Assembly (NCBI GenBank): GCA_007858575.1
Contig: CP042279.1
Span: 5,830,501-5,894,500, forward strand
From: Streptomyces sp. WAC08241
GTDB taxonomy: Bacteria > Actinomycetota > Actinomycetes > Streptomycetales > Streptomycetaceae
DNA length: 64,000 nt
Direction of reading: 5' to 3'
Made by a program: the position numbers and the translations under genes. This document shows, one piece after another, positions 20,097 to 30,142 of this stretch (its first letter is position 1; the number at the start of each line of letters is the position of its first letter). The notes beneath the pieces were generated by a model, which saw nothing but the letters and a program-made list of their open reading frames with translations, had not been told where the DNA came from and searched no databases.

Positions 20097-20768
20097 CTAC
20101 CGCGAGCGCTTCGCGAGGCGCTCCACGTCGAGGAGGATCACGGCGCGGGCCTCCAGGCGCAGCCAGCCGCGCTGGGCGAAGTCCGCGAGCGCCTTGTTGA
20201 CCGTCTCGCGGGAGGCGCCGACGAGCTGGGCCAGCTCCTCCTGGGTGAGGTCGTGGACGACGTGGATGCTCTCCTCCGACTGCACGCCGAAGCGGCGCGA
20301 CAGGTCGAGGAGCGCGCGGGCGACACGGCCCGGCACGTCGGAGAAGACCAGGTCGGACATCTGGTCGTTGGTCTTGCGCAGGCGGCGGGCGACCGCGCGC
20401 AGCAGCGCGGTGGCCACCTCGGGCGCGCGTTCAGCCAGGGCTGGAGGTCGCCGTGGCCCAGGCCGAGCAGCTTGACCTCGGTCAGCGCGGTCGCGGTGGC
20501 GGTGCGCGGGCCCGGGTCGAAGAGGACAGCTCGCCGATGAGCTCGCCGGGGCCGAGGACGGCCAGCATGTTCTCGCGGCCGTCGGGGAGGTGCGGTGCAG
20601 CTTCACCTTGCCCTCGGTGACCACGTACAGGCGGTCGCCGGGGTCGCCCTCGTGGAAGAGCGCGTCGCCACGGGCGAGTGTCGCCTCACTCATCGAGGCG
20701 CGCAGCTCGGCAGCCTGCTCGTCATCGAGCGCCGCGAAGAGCGGGGCGCGCCGCAGAACGTCGTCCAC
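20097..20768 (-). CDS. crp: Cyclic AMP receptor protein, Crp/Fnr family
   Basis: A 224-residue Crp. The cNMP-binding domain begins VDDVLRRAPLFAALDDEQAA and contains FHEGDPGDRLYVVTEGKVKL; the phosphate-binding cassette (GELSLFDPGPRTAT) is split by frameshifts near 20600, 20525 and 20435. The dimer helix (LLRAVARRLRKTNDQM) and the winged HTH (LTQEELAQLVGASRETVNKA) are intact. The GTG at 20766-20768 is preceded by GGAGAG at ideal spacing. Streptomyces Crp governs germination, colony growth and antibiotic output. It diverges from nth; the 227 bp between them should hold both promoters. Confidence 0.94.
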   Translation of the reverse strand: MDDVLRRAPLFAALDDEQAAELRASMSEATLARGDALFHEGDPGDRLYVVTEGKVKLHRTSPTAARTCWPSSAPASSSASCPLRPGPAHRHRDRADRGQAARPGPRRPPALAERAPEVATALLRAVARRLRKTNDQMSDLVFSDVPGRVARALLDLSRRFGVQSEESIHVVHDLTQEELAQLVGASRETVNKALADFAQRGWLRLEARAVILLDVERLAKRSR

Positions 20769-20995
20769 GAGTTCTCTCCATACTGTCGACCTGCTCACGG
20801 GATCCGGATCCCATGATGCCGGACGTACAAAACAGTGCGATCAATCACAACAAGTTTGACGCACCGCGCCGCACTTCCGTACGTCAGGGGCCCGATCGGG
20901 GCTGATCGGCGTGCCCGGGGCAGATGTCGGTGGCGGCCCCTAGGCTGGCCGCGTCCAACTCGCCGGTGAGAGCGCAGGCCAAGGGGGCTGTAAGA

Positions 20996-22093
20996 GTGTC
21001 GGCCGAAAGTAATTCCGCCGTGGGCGAACACGGTGCGTCGAAACGGGTGAAGGCGACAAATCGGAAGTCTGCGCCCGAGCCGGGACGCGCGGCCGCACCC
21101 CGACCGAACAAGTCCGAGACGACCCGCGCCGCCAAGCCGGGGCGAGCCGCACCGCCGAGCCCAAGACGGCCCGCGCCGCCAAGCCGGGGGCGAGCCGCAC
21201 CGCCGAGCCCAAGACGGCCCGCGCCGCCAAGTCCGTGGCGACCCGCGCCGCCGAGCCCGGATCGAGCCGCTCCGCCAAGCCCGGATCGAGCCGCTCCGCC
21301 AAGCCCGGATCGAGCCGCTCCGCCAAGCCCGAGTCGCGGCTCGCGATGGTCCGCCGGGCGCGCCGGATCAACCGCGAGCTGGCCGAGGTCTATCCGTACG
21401 CCCACCCGGAGCTCGACTTCCGCAACTCCTTCGAGCTGCTCGTCGCCACGGTCCTCTCGGCCCAGACCACCGACCTGAGGGTCAACCAGACCACCCCCGC
21501 CCTCTTCGCGAAGTACCCCACGCCCGAGGACCTCGCCGCCGCCGTGCCCGAGGAGGTCGAGGAGCTGATCCGGCCGATCGGGTTCTTCCGCGCCAAGACG
21601 AAGTCGATCATGGGTCTCTCCGCCGCCCTCAGGGACGACTTCGGCGGCGAGGTGCCCGGCCGCCTGGAGGACCTCGTCAAGCTCCCCGGCGTCGGCCGCA
21701 AGACCGCCTTCGTCGTCCTCGGGAACGCCTTCGGGGTCCCCGGCATCACCGTCGACACCACTTCATGCGCCTCGCCCGGCGCTGGAAGTGGACCGAGTCG
21801 GACGACCCGGTGAAGATCGAGGCCGAGGTCGCCACGATCTTCCCGAAGAGCGAGTGGACCATGCTCTCCCACCGGGTGATCTTCCACGGCCGCCGCATCT
21901 GCCACGCCCGCAAGCCCGCGTGCGGCGCCTGTCCGATCACCCACCTCTGTCCGTCGTACGGGGAGGGCGAGACCGATCCGGAGAAGGCGGCGAAGCTGCT
22001 CAAGTACGAGAAGGGCGGCTTCCCGGCCAGCGGCTCAACCCGCCGCCCGACTACCCGGGCCGCCCGGCGCCGCCCCTGGGCGCGAGCGGCTGA
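20996..22093 (+). CDS. nth: Endonuclease III with repeat-rich N-terminal extension
   Basis: Base-excision DNA glycosylase/AP lyase. The catalytic core starts near residue 115: ELAEVYPYAHPELDFRN, LLVATVLSAQTTD, the HhH motif with the active-site Lys (LVKLPGVGRKTAFVVLGNAF), VDTHFMRLARR with the catalytic Asp, and the [4Fe-4S] loop CHARKPACGACPITHLC (C-x6-C-x2-C-x5-C). Before it lies an Ala/Lys/Ser-rich tail of about 110 residues built of DNA repeats. The GTG at 20996 follows AAGGGGGC. Frames change in the tail (near 21140), near 21760 and near 22030. The tail is basic and probably disordered; a DNA-binding role is inference. Confidence 0.92.
21126..21326 (+). repeat. Two in-frame tandem repeat sets inside nth
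   Basis: Set A: a 48-bp unit (starts GCGCCGCCAAGCCGGGG) at 21126-21172 and 21173-21220; copy 1 has GGGG where copy 2 has GGGGG, the only difference. Set B: a 24-bp unit (GCCCGGATCGAGCCGCTCCG...) in three identical copies at 21255-21278, 21279-21302 and 21303-21326, encoding PGSSRSAK repeats. Confidence 0.9.
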
Positions 22094-22249
22094 GCCCGGC
22101 GAGCCACCGCACGTACCGGCGGGCCGCCCGCCCGCCTCGGCGAGCACCCGCACGCCCCGGCGAGCCACTACCCGCCCCCGGCCGGGGAGAGGCCCCGCCC
22201 CGGGAACGATCCCGTCCGTCCATCGCGTTGTGAACCAACGGGGGTGCCT

Positions 22250-22984
22250 ATGACGCGCACTGAAGAAGAGACCCAGGGCACGAGCCCCACGGGTACGGGG
22301 CCCGCGGGCTCGGCACCGGCGGCCTCGTCAGCCGCGACGGCCTGCCCGCCTGGCTCGCCCCCGTCGACCGGGCCGCCCGCACCGTCCGGCCCGAGCAGTT
22401 GAGCCGCTTCCTGCCGCCCGCGAGCGGGGACGGCCGCCAGTCCGCCGTCCTCGTCCTCTTCGGCGAGGGCGCGCGGGGCCCCGAACTGCTCCTCATGGAG
22501 CGCGCCGGCACCCTCCGCTCGCACGCCGGGCAGCCCTCCTTCCCCGGCGGCGCCCTCGACCCCGAGGACGGCGCTCCCCGAGGACGGCGGACTGCTGCGC
22601 GCCGCCCTGCGCGAGGCCCAGGAGGAGACCGGGCTCGACCCCGCCGGAGTCCAGCTCTTCGGCGTGCTGCCCCGCCTCTACATCCCGGTCAGCCGCTTCG
22701 TCGTCACCCCGGTCCTCGGTTGGTGGCGCGCCCCGAGCCCGGTCGACGCCGTCGACCCCGGGGAGACCGCCCGCGTCTTCACCGTGCCCGTGGCGGATCT
22801 CACGGACCCCGCCAACCGCGCGACCACCGTCCACCCCAGCGGCCACAAAGGCCCGGCGTTCCTGGTCGAATCCGCCCTGGTCTGGGGTTTCACCGCCGGA
22901 GTGATCGACCGGATCCTCCACTTCGCCGGCTGGGAGCTGCCCTGGGACAGGTCCAGACAGGTCCCGCTCGACTGGCGCTCATGA
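22250..22984 (+). CDS. CoA pyrophosphatase-type NUDIX hydrolase
   Basis: About 245 residues. It has the UPF0035 signature upstream of the NUDIX box (LLLMERAGTLRSHAGQPSFP) and then GGALDPEDGA, LLRAALREAQEETGLDP, which together mark the NUDT7/CoA diphosphatase group that cleaves CoA to phosphopantetheine and 3',5'-ADP. The C-terminal half includes YIPVSRFVVTPVLGWW and GHKGPAFLVESALVWGFTAG. The ATG at 22250 follows ACGGGGGTG. Frames change near 22305 and 22575. It precedes the MarP-like protease by 48 bp and is probably co-transcribed with it. Confidence 0.85.
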
Positions 22985-23032
22985 CAGGCTGACCCCGGGG
23001 CGACCGGAAACGAATCTGCGAGGCTATTGACG

Positions 23033-24232
23033 GTGAACGTGCTGGACATCTTGTTGCTGCTCGCCGCCGTGTGGTTCGCGATCATCGGTTACCGCCAGGG
23101 ATTCGTCGTCGGCATCCTCTCCGTGATCGGATTCCTCGGCGGCGGTCTCGTCGCCGTCCTGCTGCTCCCGGTCCTCTGGAACGAGCTGACCGACAACAGC
23201 GAGGTCTCCACCACGGCGACGGTCGTCTTCGTGATGATCGTCATCGTCTGCGCCTCCGTCGGCCAGGCCTTCACCACCCACCTCGGCAACAAGCTCCGCC
23301 GGCACATCACCTGGTCGCCCGCGCGCGCCCTCGACGCCACGGGCGGCGCCCTGGTCAACGTCGTCGCGATGCTGCTCGTGGCCTGGCTGATCGGCTCGCT
23401 CATCGCCAACACCACGATGCCCACCCTGGGCAAGGAGGTGCGGAGCTCCAAGGTCCTGCTCGGCCTGGAGCGGGTGATGCCGGAGCAGGCGTCCGGCTGG
23501 TTCGCCGACTTCCGCTCCACCCTGGCCCGCAGCGGCTTCCCGCCGGTCTTCAGCCCCTTCGTCAACGAGCCGATCACCCCGGTCACGCCCCCCGACCCGG
23601 CGCTCGCGAACAGCCCGGTCGCCGATCGTGCCCAGCGCTCCATCGTGAAGGTCGTCGGCACGGCGCAGAGCTGCGGCAAGGTCCTCGAAGGCACCGGCTT
23701 CGTCTTCGCCGAGCGCCGCATCATGACCAACGCCCACGTCGTCGGCGGCGTCGACGAGCCGACCGTCCAGATAGGCGGTGAGGGCAGGCTCTACGACGCC
23801 AAGGTCGTCCTCTACGACTGGCAGCGCGACATCGCCGTCCTGGACGTGCCGGACCTCAAGGCCCCGCCGCTCGTCTTCACCGACGAGGACGCCCGCAGCG
23901 GGGACGGCGCGATCGTCGCCGGTTTCCCCGAGAACGGCGCCTACGACGTGCGCTCGGCGCGCGTCCGCGGCCGGATCAGCGCCGACGGACCCGACATCTA
24001 CAGCCGGGGCCAGGTGAACAGGGACGTGTACTCGCTGTACGCGACGGTCCGCCAGGGCAACTCCGGCGGCCCGCTCCTCACCGAGGACGGCGAGGTGTAC
24101 GGCGTGATCTTCGCCCGCTCCCGCGACGACGCGAACACGGGCTACGCCCTGACGGCCGACGAGATCCGCGGGGACGTCGAGCGCGGCCGGACCGCCGTCC
24201 AGCAGGTCGACACCCAGGCCTGCGCCCTCTGA
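23033..24232 (+). CDS. MarP-like membrane serine protease (CvpA domain plus trypsin-like domain)
   Basis: Intact, 399 residues. The first 170 residues form a CvpA-type four-helix membrane domain (VLDILLLLAAVWFAIIGYRQ, VVAMLLVAWLIGSLIA). The periplasmic trypsin-like domain has the triad His235 (MTNAHVVGG), Asp266 (WQRDIAVLD) and Ser344 (RQGNSGGPL), with Cys residues in SCGKVL and QACAL that could form the regulatory disulfide known from mycobacterial MarP. MarP protects mycobacteria from acid by activating a peptidoglycan hydrolase. I chose GTG 23033 over TTG 23027 on family start (VNVLDILLL). Confidence 0.92.
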   Translation: MNVLDILLLLAAVWFAIIGYRQGFVVGILSVIGFLGGGLVAVLLLPVLWNELTDNSEVSTTATVVFVMIVIVCASVGQAFTTHLGNKLRRHITWSPARALDATGGALVNVVAMLLVAWLIGSLIANTTMPTLGKEVRSSKVLLGLERVMPEQASGWFADFRSTLARSGFPPVFSPFVNEPITPVTPPDPALANSPVADRAQRSIVKVVGTAQSCGKVLEGTGFVFAERRIMTNAHVVGGVDEPTVQIGGEGRLYDAKVVLYDWQRDIAVLDVPDLKAPPLVFTDEDARSGDGAIVAGFPENGAYDVRSARVRGRISADGPDIYSRGQVNRDVYSLYATVRQGNSGGPLLTEDGEVYGVIFARSRDDANTGYALTADEIRGDVERGRTAVQQVDTQACAL

Positions 24233-24656
24233 TCCCCGCGTACTCCCCGTACCCTGTGCTCCCGTACTCCTTGTGCTGTGCCTCCCGGAGGACCCGGAGG
24301 GCCCCGAAGGTCAGTCGCGGGGTGCCTGAGCCGGGCCGAGACCCAGCGGGCCCGGCGGCGCAGGATGCGCGAGATCCCCACCCCTTGCACGGCGTGCGTA
24401 CGGCCCGGCTCCGGAGGTCCACCCCTTCCGAGGGGTCCCGGTCCGGCGGCCGAGCCGCGGTCGCGTGCTGTCGTGTCACCGTAGTCGTGCGTCCAGCCCA
24501 TACCCGGACGTGTGCCCGGGGCCCAAGGTCGGTAACCTCCCCGGAGCCCGCCAATTGGAGTATGCGCCGGGCACATGGCCGTTCGAGGCAACTCCGTTCG
24601 CCGGACAGGAGTCCGACGGCGCGTCAGCGGCCCGGCGGGGCGGGGGCGACGGCCCG
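24233..24656. other. Convergent gap, no gene seen
   Basis: These 424 bp lie between the stops of the protease (+) and the hydrolase (-). Open frames in it are Arg/Pro/Gly-rich and match nothing. No clear hairpin with a T run is visible. Confidence 0.4.
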
Positions 24657-25591
24657 TCAGCGGTCCGGCTCGGGGTCCTTCAGCCAGTTGACGAGCTCCG
24701 TGGTGAAGGCCACCGGGTCCTCCTCGTGGGGAAGTGCCCGAGGCCGTCGAAGAGCCGCCAGCGGTACGGCGCCTCCACGTACTCGCCCGAACCGGCCGCG
24801 CTGCGGGTCCGCATCACCGGGTCCAGGGAGCCGTGCAGATGGAGCGTCGGCACCCGCACCGGCCGCTTCATGCGCCGGTTGAACTGGATGCCGTCCGGGC
24901 GGGCGAGCGAGCGCACCATCCAGCGGTACGGCTCGATCGAGCAGTGCGCCGTCGACGGGACGAGCATCGCCCGCCGGTACGTCCCGATCGCCTCCTCGTC
25001 GACGATCGGCTGCGGCCCCGACCAGTCCCGGATCAACTCCCCACGAGCGCGGCGTCGTCCGCGACGAGCCGGCGCTCCGGCAGCCACGGCCGCTGGAAGC
25101 CCCAGACGTGCGAGCCGGCCCGCGACTGGGCGAAGTCGGAGAGCATCGCCGAGCGCCAGCGGCGCGGGTGCGGCATGGAGGAGACTACGAGCCGGCGCAC
25201 CAGCTTGGGCCGCATCACGGCCGCCGTCCAGGCGAGGTAGCCGCCCAGGTCGTGCCCGACGAGTGCCGCGTCCGGCTCGCCGAGCGAGCGGACGACGCCG
25301 GTGATGTCGAGGGCCAGGTTGGCGGGGTCGTAACCCCGGGGGTGCGGTCGCTGCCGCCGACTCCGCGCAGGTCCATCGCGACGGCCCGGAACCCGGCCTC
25401 GGCGAGGGCGGGCAACTGGTGGCGCCAGGTCCACCAGAACTGCGGGAAGCCGTGCAGGAGCAGCACCAGCGGTCCGTCGCCCATCTCGGCGATGTGGAAG
25501 CGGGCGCCGTTGGCGGCCACGTCCCGGTGGGTCCACGGCCCGTCGAGCCTTACGGGTCTGCCGCCGGCGGTGCTGCTCTCGGAAGGGTCAT
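24657..25591 (-). CDS. Alpha/beta-hydrolase, epoxide hydrolase-like
   Basis: About 311 residues. The oxyanion motif is LLLHGFPQFWWTWRHQL (HGFP), the nucleophile elbow is LVGHDLGGYLAW with Asp as nucleophile, which favours epoxide hydrolase or dehalogenase over serine esterase chemistry. The acid Asp is in LHGSLDPVMR, and the His in FDGLGHFPHEE. A cap domain (VWGFQRPWLPERRLV, TYRRAMLVPSTAHCSIEPYR) lies between. The ATG at 25589-25591 overlaps the TGA of the upstream gene by ATGA. Frames change near 25555, 25340, 25040 and 24732. Confidence 0.85.
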
Positions 25592-26093
25592 ACCGATGAG
25601 CGTGCCACAACGGTGCCCTTGTCCAGGTCGACGGAGCCCTTGACCAGGGCCTTGGGCGCCTCGGGACGCGGGTGCGGCTTGACGTTCTGCACGATCGCGG
25701 CCGTCCGCTTGGCGGACGCGATGGACTTCTCCGGCGGCTTGACCTTCTTGAACTTGGAGTACGCGAGGAGGCCGAGCAGCCCCGCGAGCAGCACGTTCGC
25801 CGTGAAGGAGAGCAGGAAGCACCAGACGAGGTTCCAGCCCCGTTGCCGTTGTGCCCGCCGGTCCAGGTGTTGATGGCGTACGCGAGGGCGAAGCTCAGCA
25901 TCGGCAGCGAGAACAGCAGCACCACGGCGGCCGCGATGCCCGCCCCGCTGCCGATCGCACCCCGCTTGACGTCCTGGCGGATCTCGGCCTTGGCCAGGGC
26001 GATCTCGTCGTGCACCAGTGCCGACATCTCGGCGGTCGCCGAGGCGACCAGTTGGCCGAGGCTCGGCTCGCCCTTGTCGTACAGGTCGCTCAT
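25588..26093 (-). CDS. Phage-holin-family (DUF1469) membrane protein
   Basis: About 168 residues. The N-terminal amphipathic part reads SLGQLVASATAEMSALVHDE and IALAKAEIRQDVKRGAIGSG, then two membrane helices (AAVVLLFSLPMLSFALAYAI and NVLLAGLLGLLAYSKF), then a Lys-rich tail. This is the standard actinobacterial DUF1469 layout; despite the name it is a chromosomal housekeeping protein. Start is the ATG at 26091-26093, just 37 bp after the nhaA stop; the stop overlaps the hydrolase start. One frame change near 25840. Confidence 0.82.
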
Positions 26094-26129
26094 CGCTGCT
26101 CCCTCTCCTCGTCTACGGTCCGACTCAGA

Positions 26130-27515
26130 TCATGCCGGACGGTCGGCCTCCTCGCTCGATGCCCCCGCCAGTTGGGCGCGCTGTCGGTGTTCGGCGGCCT
26201 TCCTCTCGTGGATCGCGGCCATCCGGAGGTGGTATTCCGGGCTGTTCTCCTCGTAGATGTCCGGGATGCCGTCTCGTCCTCGTCGCGCTCCTCGTCGGCG
26301 TAGAGCGCGTCGTACTTCCGCACCCGCAGCTTCAGCAGGACCGTGGCGAGGACGGCCGCGACGAGCGAGCCCGTCAGGACGGCGGCCTTCACCTGACTGG
26401 TGAGCGCGGGGTCCCCGGCGAAGGCGAGCTCGCCGATGAGGAGCGAGACGGTGAAGCCGATTCCGGCGAGGGTGGCGAGGGCGAAGACGTCCGGCCAGCT
26501 CAGGTCGGGGTTGAGCTCGGCCCGGGTGAAGCGGGCGGTGAGCCAGGTGCCGCCGAAGATGCCGACGGCCTTGCCGACGACGAGGCCGAGGACGACGCCG
26601 AGGGTGACCGGCTGGGTGAAGACGTCCCCGAGCGACTTGCCGGAGACGCCGACACCGGCGGAGAAGAGGGCGAACAGCGGCACCGCGACACCGGCCGGAG
26701 AAGGGGCGGACCAGGTGCTCGATGTGCTCGCCGGGGAGTGCTCCTCGCCCTCCCGGGTGGTGCAGCGCAGCATCAGGCCCATGGCGACGCCGGCGATGGT
26801 GGCGTGGACGCCGCTGTTGTACATCAGGCCCCAGATCACCAGGGCGAGCGGCACGTACACGTACCAGCCGCGGACCCCTTGCGAGCAGCAGCCAGAAGAC
26901 GGCGAGGCCGGCGAGGGCGCCGCCGAGCGCGGCGAAGTCCAGGTCCGTGGTGAAGAAGACCGCGATGATCAGGATGGCGAAGAGGTCGTCGACGACGGCG
27001 AGGGTGAGCAGGAAGGCGCGCAGCGCGGACGGCAGCGAGGCGCCGATCACGGCGAGGACGGCGAGCGCGAAGGCGATGTCGGTCGCGGTGGGGACGGCCC
27101 AGCCGTCGGACGTACCGCCGCCGAGGACGTTGACCAGGGTGTAGACGAGGGCGGGCGCGGCCATGCCGCAGAGCGCGGCGACGACGGGGAGGGCGGCGGC
27201 CCGGGGTCGCGCAGTTCGCCCGCGACGAGTTCGCGCTTGAGCTCGACGCCGGCGACGAAGAAGAAGACCGCGAGGAGGCCGTCGGCCGCCCAGTGCTCGA
27301 CGGAGAGGTCGAGGCCGAGGGCGGCGGGGCCGAAGTGGAGGTCGCGCAGGGACTCGTAGCTGTCGCTCAGGGGGAGTTCGCCCAGATCAGGGCGGTGACG
27401 GCGGCGAGGAGGAGCAGCACGCCGCCGACGGTCTCGGTGCGCAGGGCGTCGGCGAGGTAGCGGCGCTCGGGCAGGGGAGCAGGCCGAGGAACTTGCGGTC
27501 GGTGGGCGCGGACAT
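26130..27515 (-). CDS. nhaA: Na+/H+ antiporter NhaA
   Basis: About 462 residues, NhaA family. Recognisable blocks are LADALRTETVGGVLLLLAAV, FFFVAGVELKRELVAGEL, VPTATDIAFALAVLAVIG (the Asp133 equivalent), LTLAVVDDLFAILIIAVFF (the Asp163-Asp164 ion-binding pair) and LVVGKAVGIFGGTW (the Lys300 helix). A long charged C-terminal tail (YDALYADEERDEDE, then HERKAAEHRQRAQLAGASSE) is an actinobacterial addition. The ATG at 27513-27515 is preceded by GGAGGT at ideal spacing. About six frame changes occur. It heads a three-gene unit with the DUF1469 protein and hydrolase. Confidence 0.9.
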
Positions 27516-27701
27516 GCGGGGACCTCCGTCGGGCGGGCAGGGCGAAGCACATGCCGACCAGACTTCCCGGCGCACCTGGGTCTTTCTGTCGCGTTTCTGA
27601 CGCGACCCTCACCCTACCCAAGGGGGCGGTGGGGCATCCGGCGAGAAGCAGCCTAGGGAGTTTCTTCCGTTTCGTCCCCTCGGGAGGGGGCGTACGGGCA
27701 C

Positions 27702-27737
27702 GGGAAGGCCCGTCCCGAAACCGGGACGGGCCTTCCC
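27702..27737 (-). terminator. Hairpin terminator after acsA
   Basis: GGGAAGGCCCGTCCC pairs perfectly with GGGACGGGCCTTCCC across a 6-base loop. It lies 79 bases beyond the acsA stop on the minus strand. Confidence 0.75.
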
Positions 27738-27815
27738 TTCCGTACGGACCGCTCCGTGCGTACAGGTCTGTACGTACCGCTTCGTGCCTACCGCTTCGTG
27801 CGTACCGGCTGCGGT

Positions 27816-29767
27816 TCAGTCCTCGCTGGAGGTGGCCGGGAGCTGGGTCTGGATGAGCGACATGACCGAGGAGTCGGTCAGCGTGGTGACGTCGCCCAGC
27901 TCCCGGTTCTCCGCCACGTCGCGCAGCAGACGGCGCATGATCTTGCCCGAGCGGGTCTTCGGCAGCTCCGCCACCGGCAGGATCCGCTTCGGCTTGGCGA
28001 TCGGGCCGAGGGTCGCGCCGACGTGGTTGCGCAGCTCGGCGACGAGGTTGTCGTCCTGGGTCGCGGTGCCGCGCAGGATCACGAAGGCGACTATCGCCTG
28101 ACTGGTCGTCTCGTCGGCGGCGCCGACGACGGCCGCCTCGGCGACGGCCGGGTGGGAGACGAGGGCCGACTCGACCTCGGTCGTCGAGATGTTGTGGCCC
28201 GAGACGAGCATGACGTCGTCGACCCGGCCGAGCAGCCAGATGTCGCCGTCCTCGTCCTTCTTGGCGCCGTCGCCCGCGAAGTACTTGCCCTCGAAGCGGG
28301 ACCAGTACGTGTCGATGTAGCGCTGGTCGTCGCCCCAGATGGTGCGGAGCATCGACGGCCACGGCTCGGTGAGGACCAGGTAGCCGCCCCCGCCGTTCGG
28401 CACCTCGTTGGCCTCGTCGTCCACGACGGTGGCGGCGATGCCCGGCAGCGGGCGCTGGGCGGAACCCGGCTTGGTCTCGGTGACGCCCGGCAGCGGCGAG
28501 ATCATCATCGCGCCGGTCTCGGTCTGCCACCAGGTGTCCACGATCGGGGTCTTGCCGGCGCCGATGTGCTCGCGGTACCAGACCCAGGCCTCGGGTTGAT
28601 CGGCTCGCCGACCGAGCCGAGGACGCGCAGGCTCGACAGGTCGAACTTCGCGGGGATGTCGTCGCCCCACTTCATGAACGTGCGGATCGCGGTCGGCGCC
28701 GTGTAGAGGATCGTGACGCCGTACTTCTGCACGATCTCCCAGAACCGGCCCTGGTGCGGGTGTCCGGGGTGCCCTCGTACATGACCTGCGTCGCGCCGTT
28801 GGCCAGCGGGCCGTAGACGATGTACGAGTGCCCGGTGACCCAGCCGATGTCGGCGGTGCACCAGTAGACGTCGCTCTCCGGCTTGAGGTCGAAGACGGCG
28901 TGGTGGGTGTAGGCGGCCTGGGTGAGGTAGCCGCCGGAGGTGTGCAGGATGCCCTTCGGCTTCCCCGTGGTGCCCGAGGTGTAGAGGATGAAGAGGGGTG
29001 CTCCGCCTCGAAGGCCTCCGGGGTGTGCTCGGCGGACTGGCGGGCGACGATGTCGTCCCACCAGACGTCGCGGCCCTCGGTGAAGGCGGTGTCCTGACCC
29101 GTGCGGCGGACCACGAGGACGTGCTCGACCTGCGGACACTTGGCGACGGCCTCGTCGATGGCCGGCTTGAGGGCGCTCGGCTTGCTGCGGCGGTAGCCGC
29201 CGTCGGCGGTCACGACCAGCTTGGCGTCGGCGTCCTGGATGCGGGAGGCCACGGCGTCGGCCGAGAAGCCGCCGAAGACCACCGAGTGGGCGGCGCCGAC
29301 GCGGGCGCAGGCCAGCATCGTGACGGCCGCCTCGGGGATCATCGGCAGGTAGACGGCGACCCGGTCGCCCTTGCGGACGCCCAGCTCGGTCAGGGCGTTG
29401 GCGGCCCGGGAGACCTCGTCCTTGAGCTCGGCGTAGGTGATCGCGCGGCTGTCGCCCGGCTCGCCCTCGAAGTGGATGGCGACCCGGTCGCCGTGGCCGG
29501 CCTCGACGTGCCGGTCGACGCAGTTGTACGCCACGTTCAGCTCGCCGTCCGCGAACCACTTGGCGAACGGCGGGTTCGACCAGTCCAGGGTCTCGGTCGG
29601 TTCGGTGGCCCAGGTCAGCCGCTTGGCCTGCTCGGCCCAGAAACCCAGCCGGTCCGCCTTGGCCTGCTCGTACGCCTCCGCCGTCACATTGGCGTCCGCA
29701 GCCAGCTCGGCGGGCGGCGCGAAGCGGCGCTCTCGCGGAGCAGATTGGCCAGGCTTTCGTTGCTCAC
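27816..29767 (-). CDS. acsA: Acetyl-CoA synthetase
   Basis: Makes acetyl-CoA from acetate, ATP and CoA. About 651 residues. Key blocks: SNPPFAKWFADGELNVAYNC, the A3 loop LYTSGTTGKPKGILHTSGG, DIGWVTGHSYIVYGPL, VDTWWQTETGAMM (A5), GRVDDVMLVSGHNISTTEVE (A8) and KTRSGKIMRRLLRD with the Lys that is acetylated in this enzyme class. Start is the GTG at 29765-29767 (VSNESLANLLRES). Frame changes occur near 29735, 29000, 28765 and 28595. It is monocistronic with its own terminator and a repeat tract upstream. Confidence 0.95.
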
Positions 29768-29989
29768 GACATCTCCCTTTCCCAGGGCGTCCTCTGTGCG
29801 TATGTGTCCCGCGTCATAGCTCATCAGTCAGATGCCCGGGTGACAAGAGCAACCAGGGAATTGGTTTAGACCTGTGGGCGGCTCGACGTGGGTGGCCCCT
29901 TCTTCCCGAGCGGTGGGAGAAGGGGCCACACAGTCTCACGGACGGACGGTGCCGATGGTTCAGGGCGCGTGCGGCCCGGTGACGTGCGC

Positions 29990-30140
29990 CGGAGGGCGTG
30001 CGCCCTGGCGGCGGGACCCTGGGAGGGGCGCCTGGGCGGGAGGAGGTGCCTGGGCGGGAAGGGGTGCCCGGGTGGGGGAGGTGCCTGGGCGGGAAGGGAT
30101 GCCCGGGCGGGGGGAGGTGCCCGCCCGGAAGGGAGTGCCC
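29990..30140. repeat. G-rich imperfect tandem repeats (about 34-bp unit)
   Basis: The unit reads roughly GGGAGGTGCCTGGGCGGGAAGG plus GGTGCCCGGGCGG and recurs about three times with substitutions, ending close to the carbonic anhydrase stop at 30143. It fills most of the gap between acsA and the SulP-carbonic anhydrase gene. G runs of 4-6 mean the copy lengths may contain sequence error. Confidence 0.7.
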
Positions 30141-30142
30141 GC

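Noticed and set aside
25588..26093. Prophage remnant suggested by a holin-like protein
   Set aside because: DUF1469 proteins are ordinary chromosomal genes in actinobacteria, and no other phage gene is nearby.
29990..30140. CRISPR or attachment-site repeats
   Set aside because: Units are imperfect, contiguous and G-rich; no integrase or cas gene is near.
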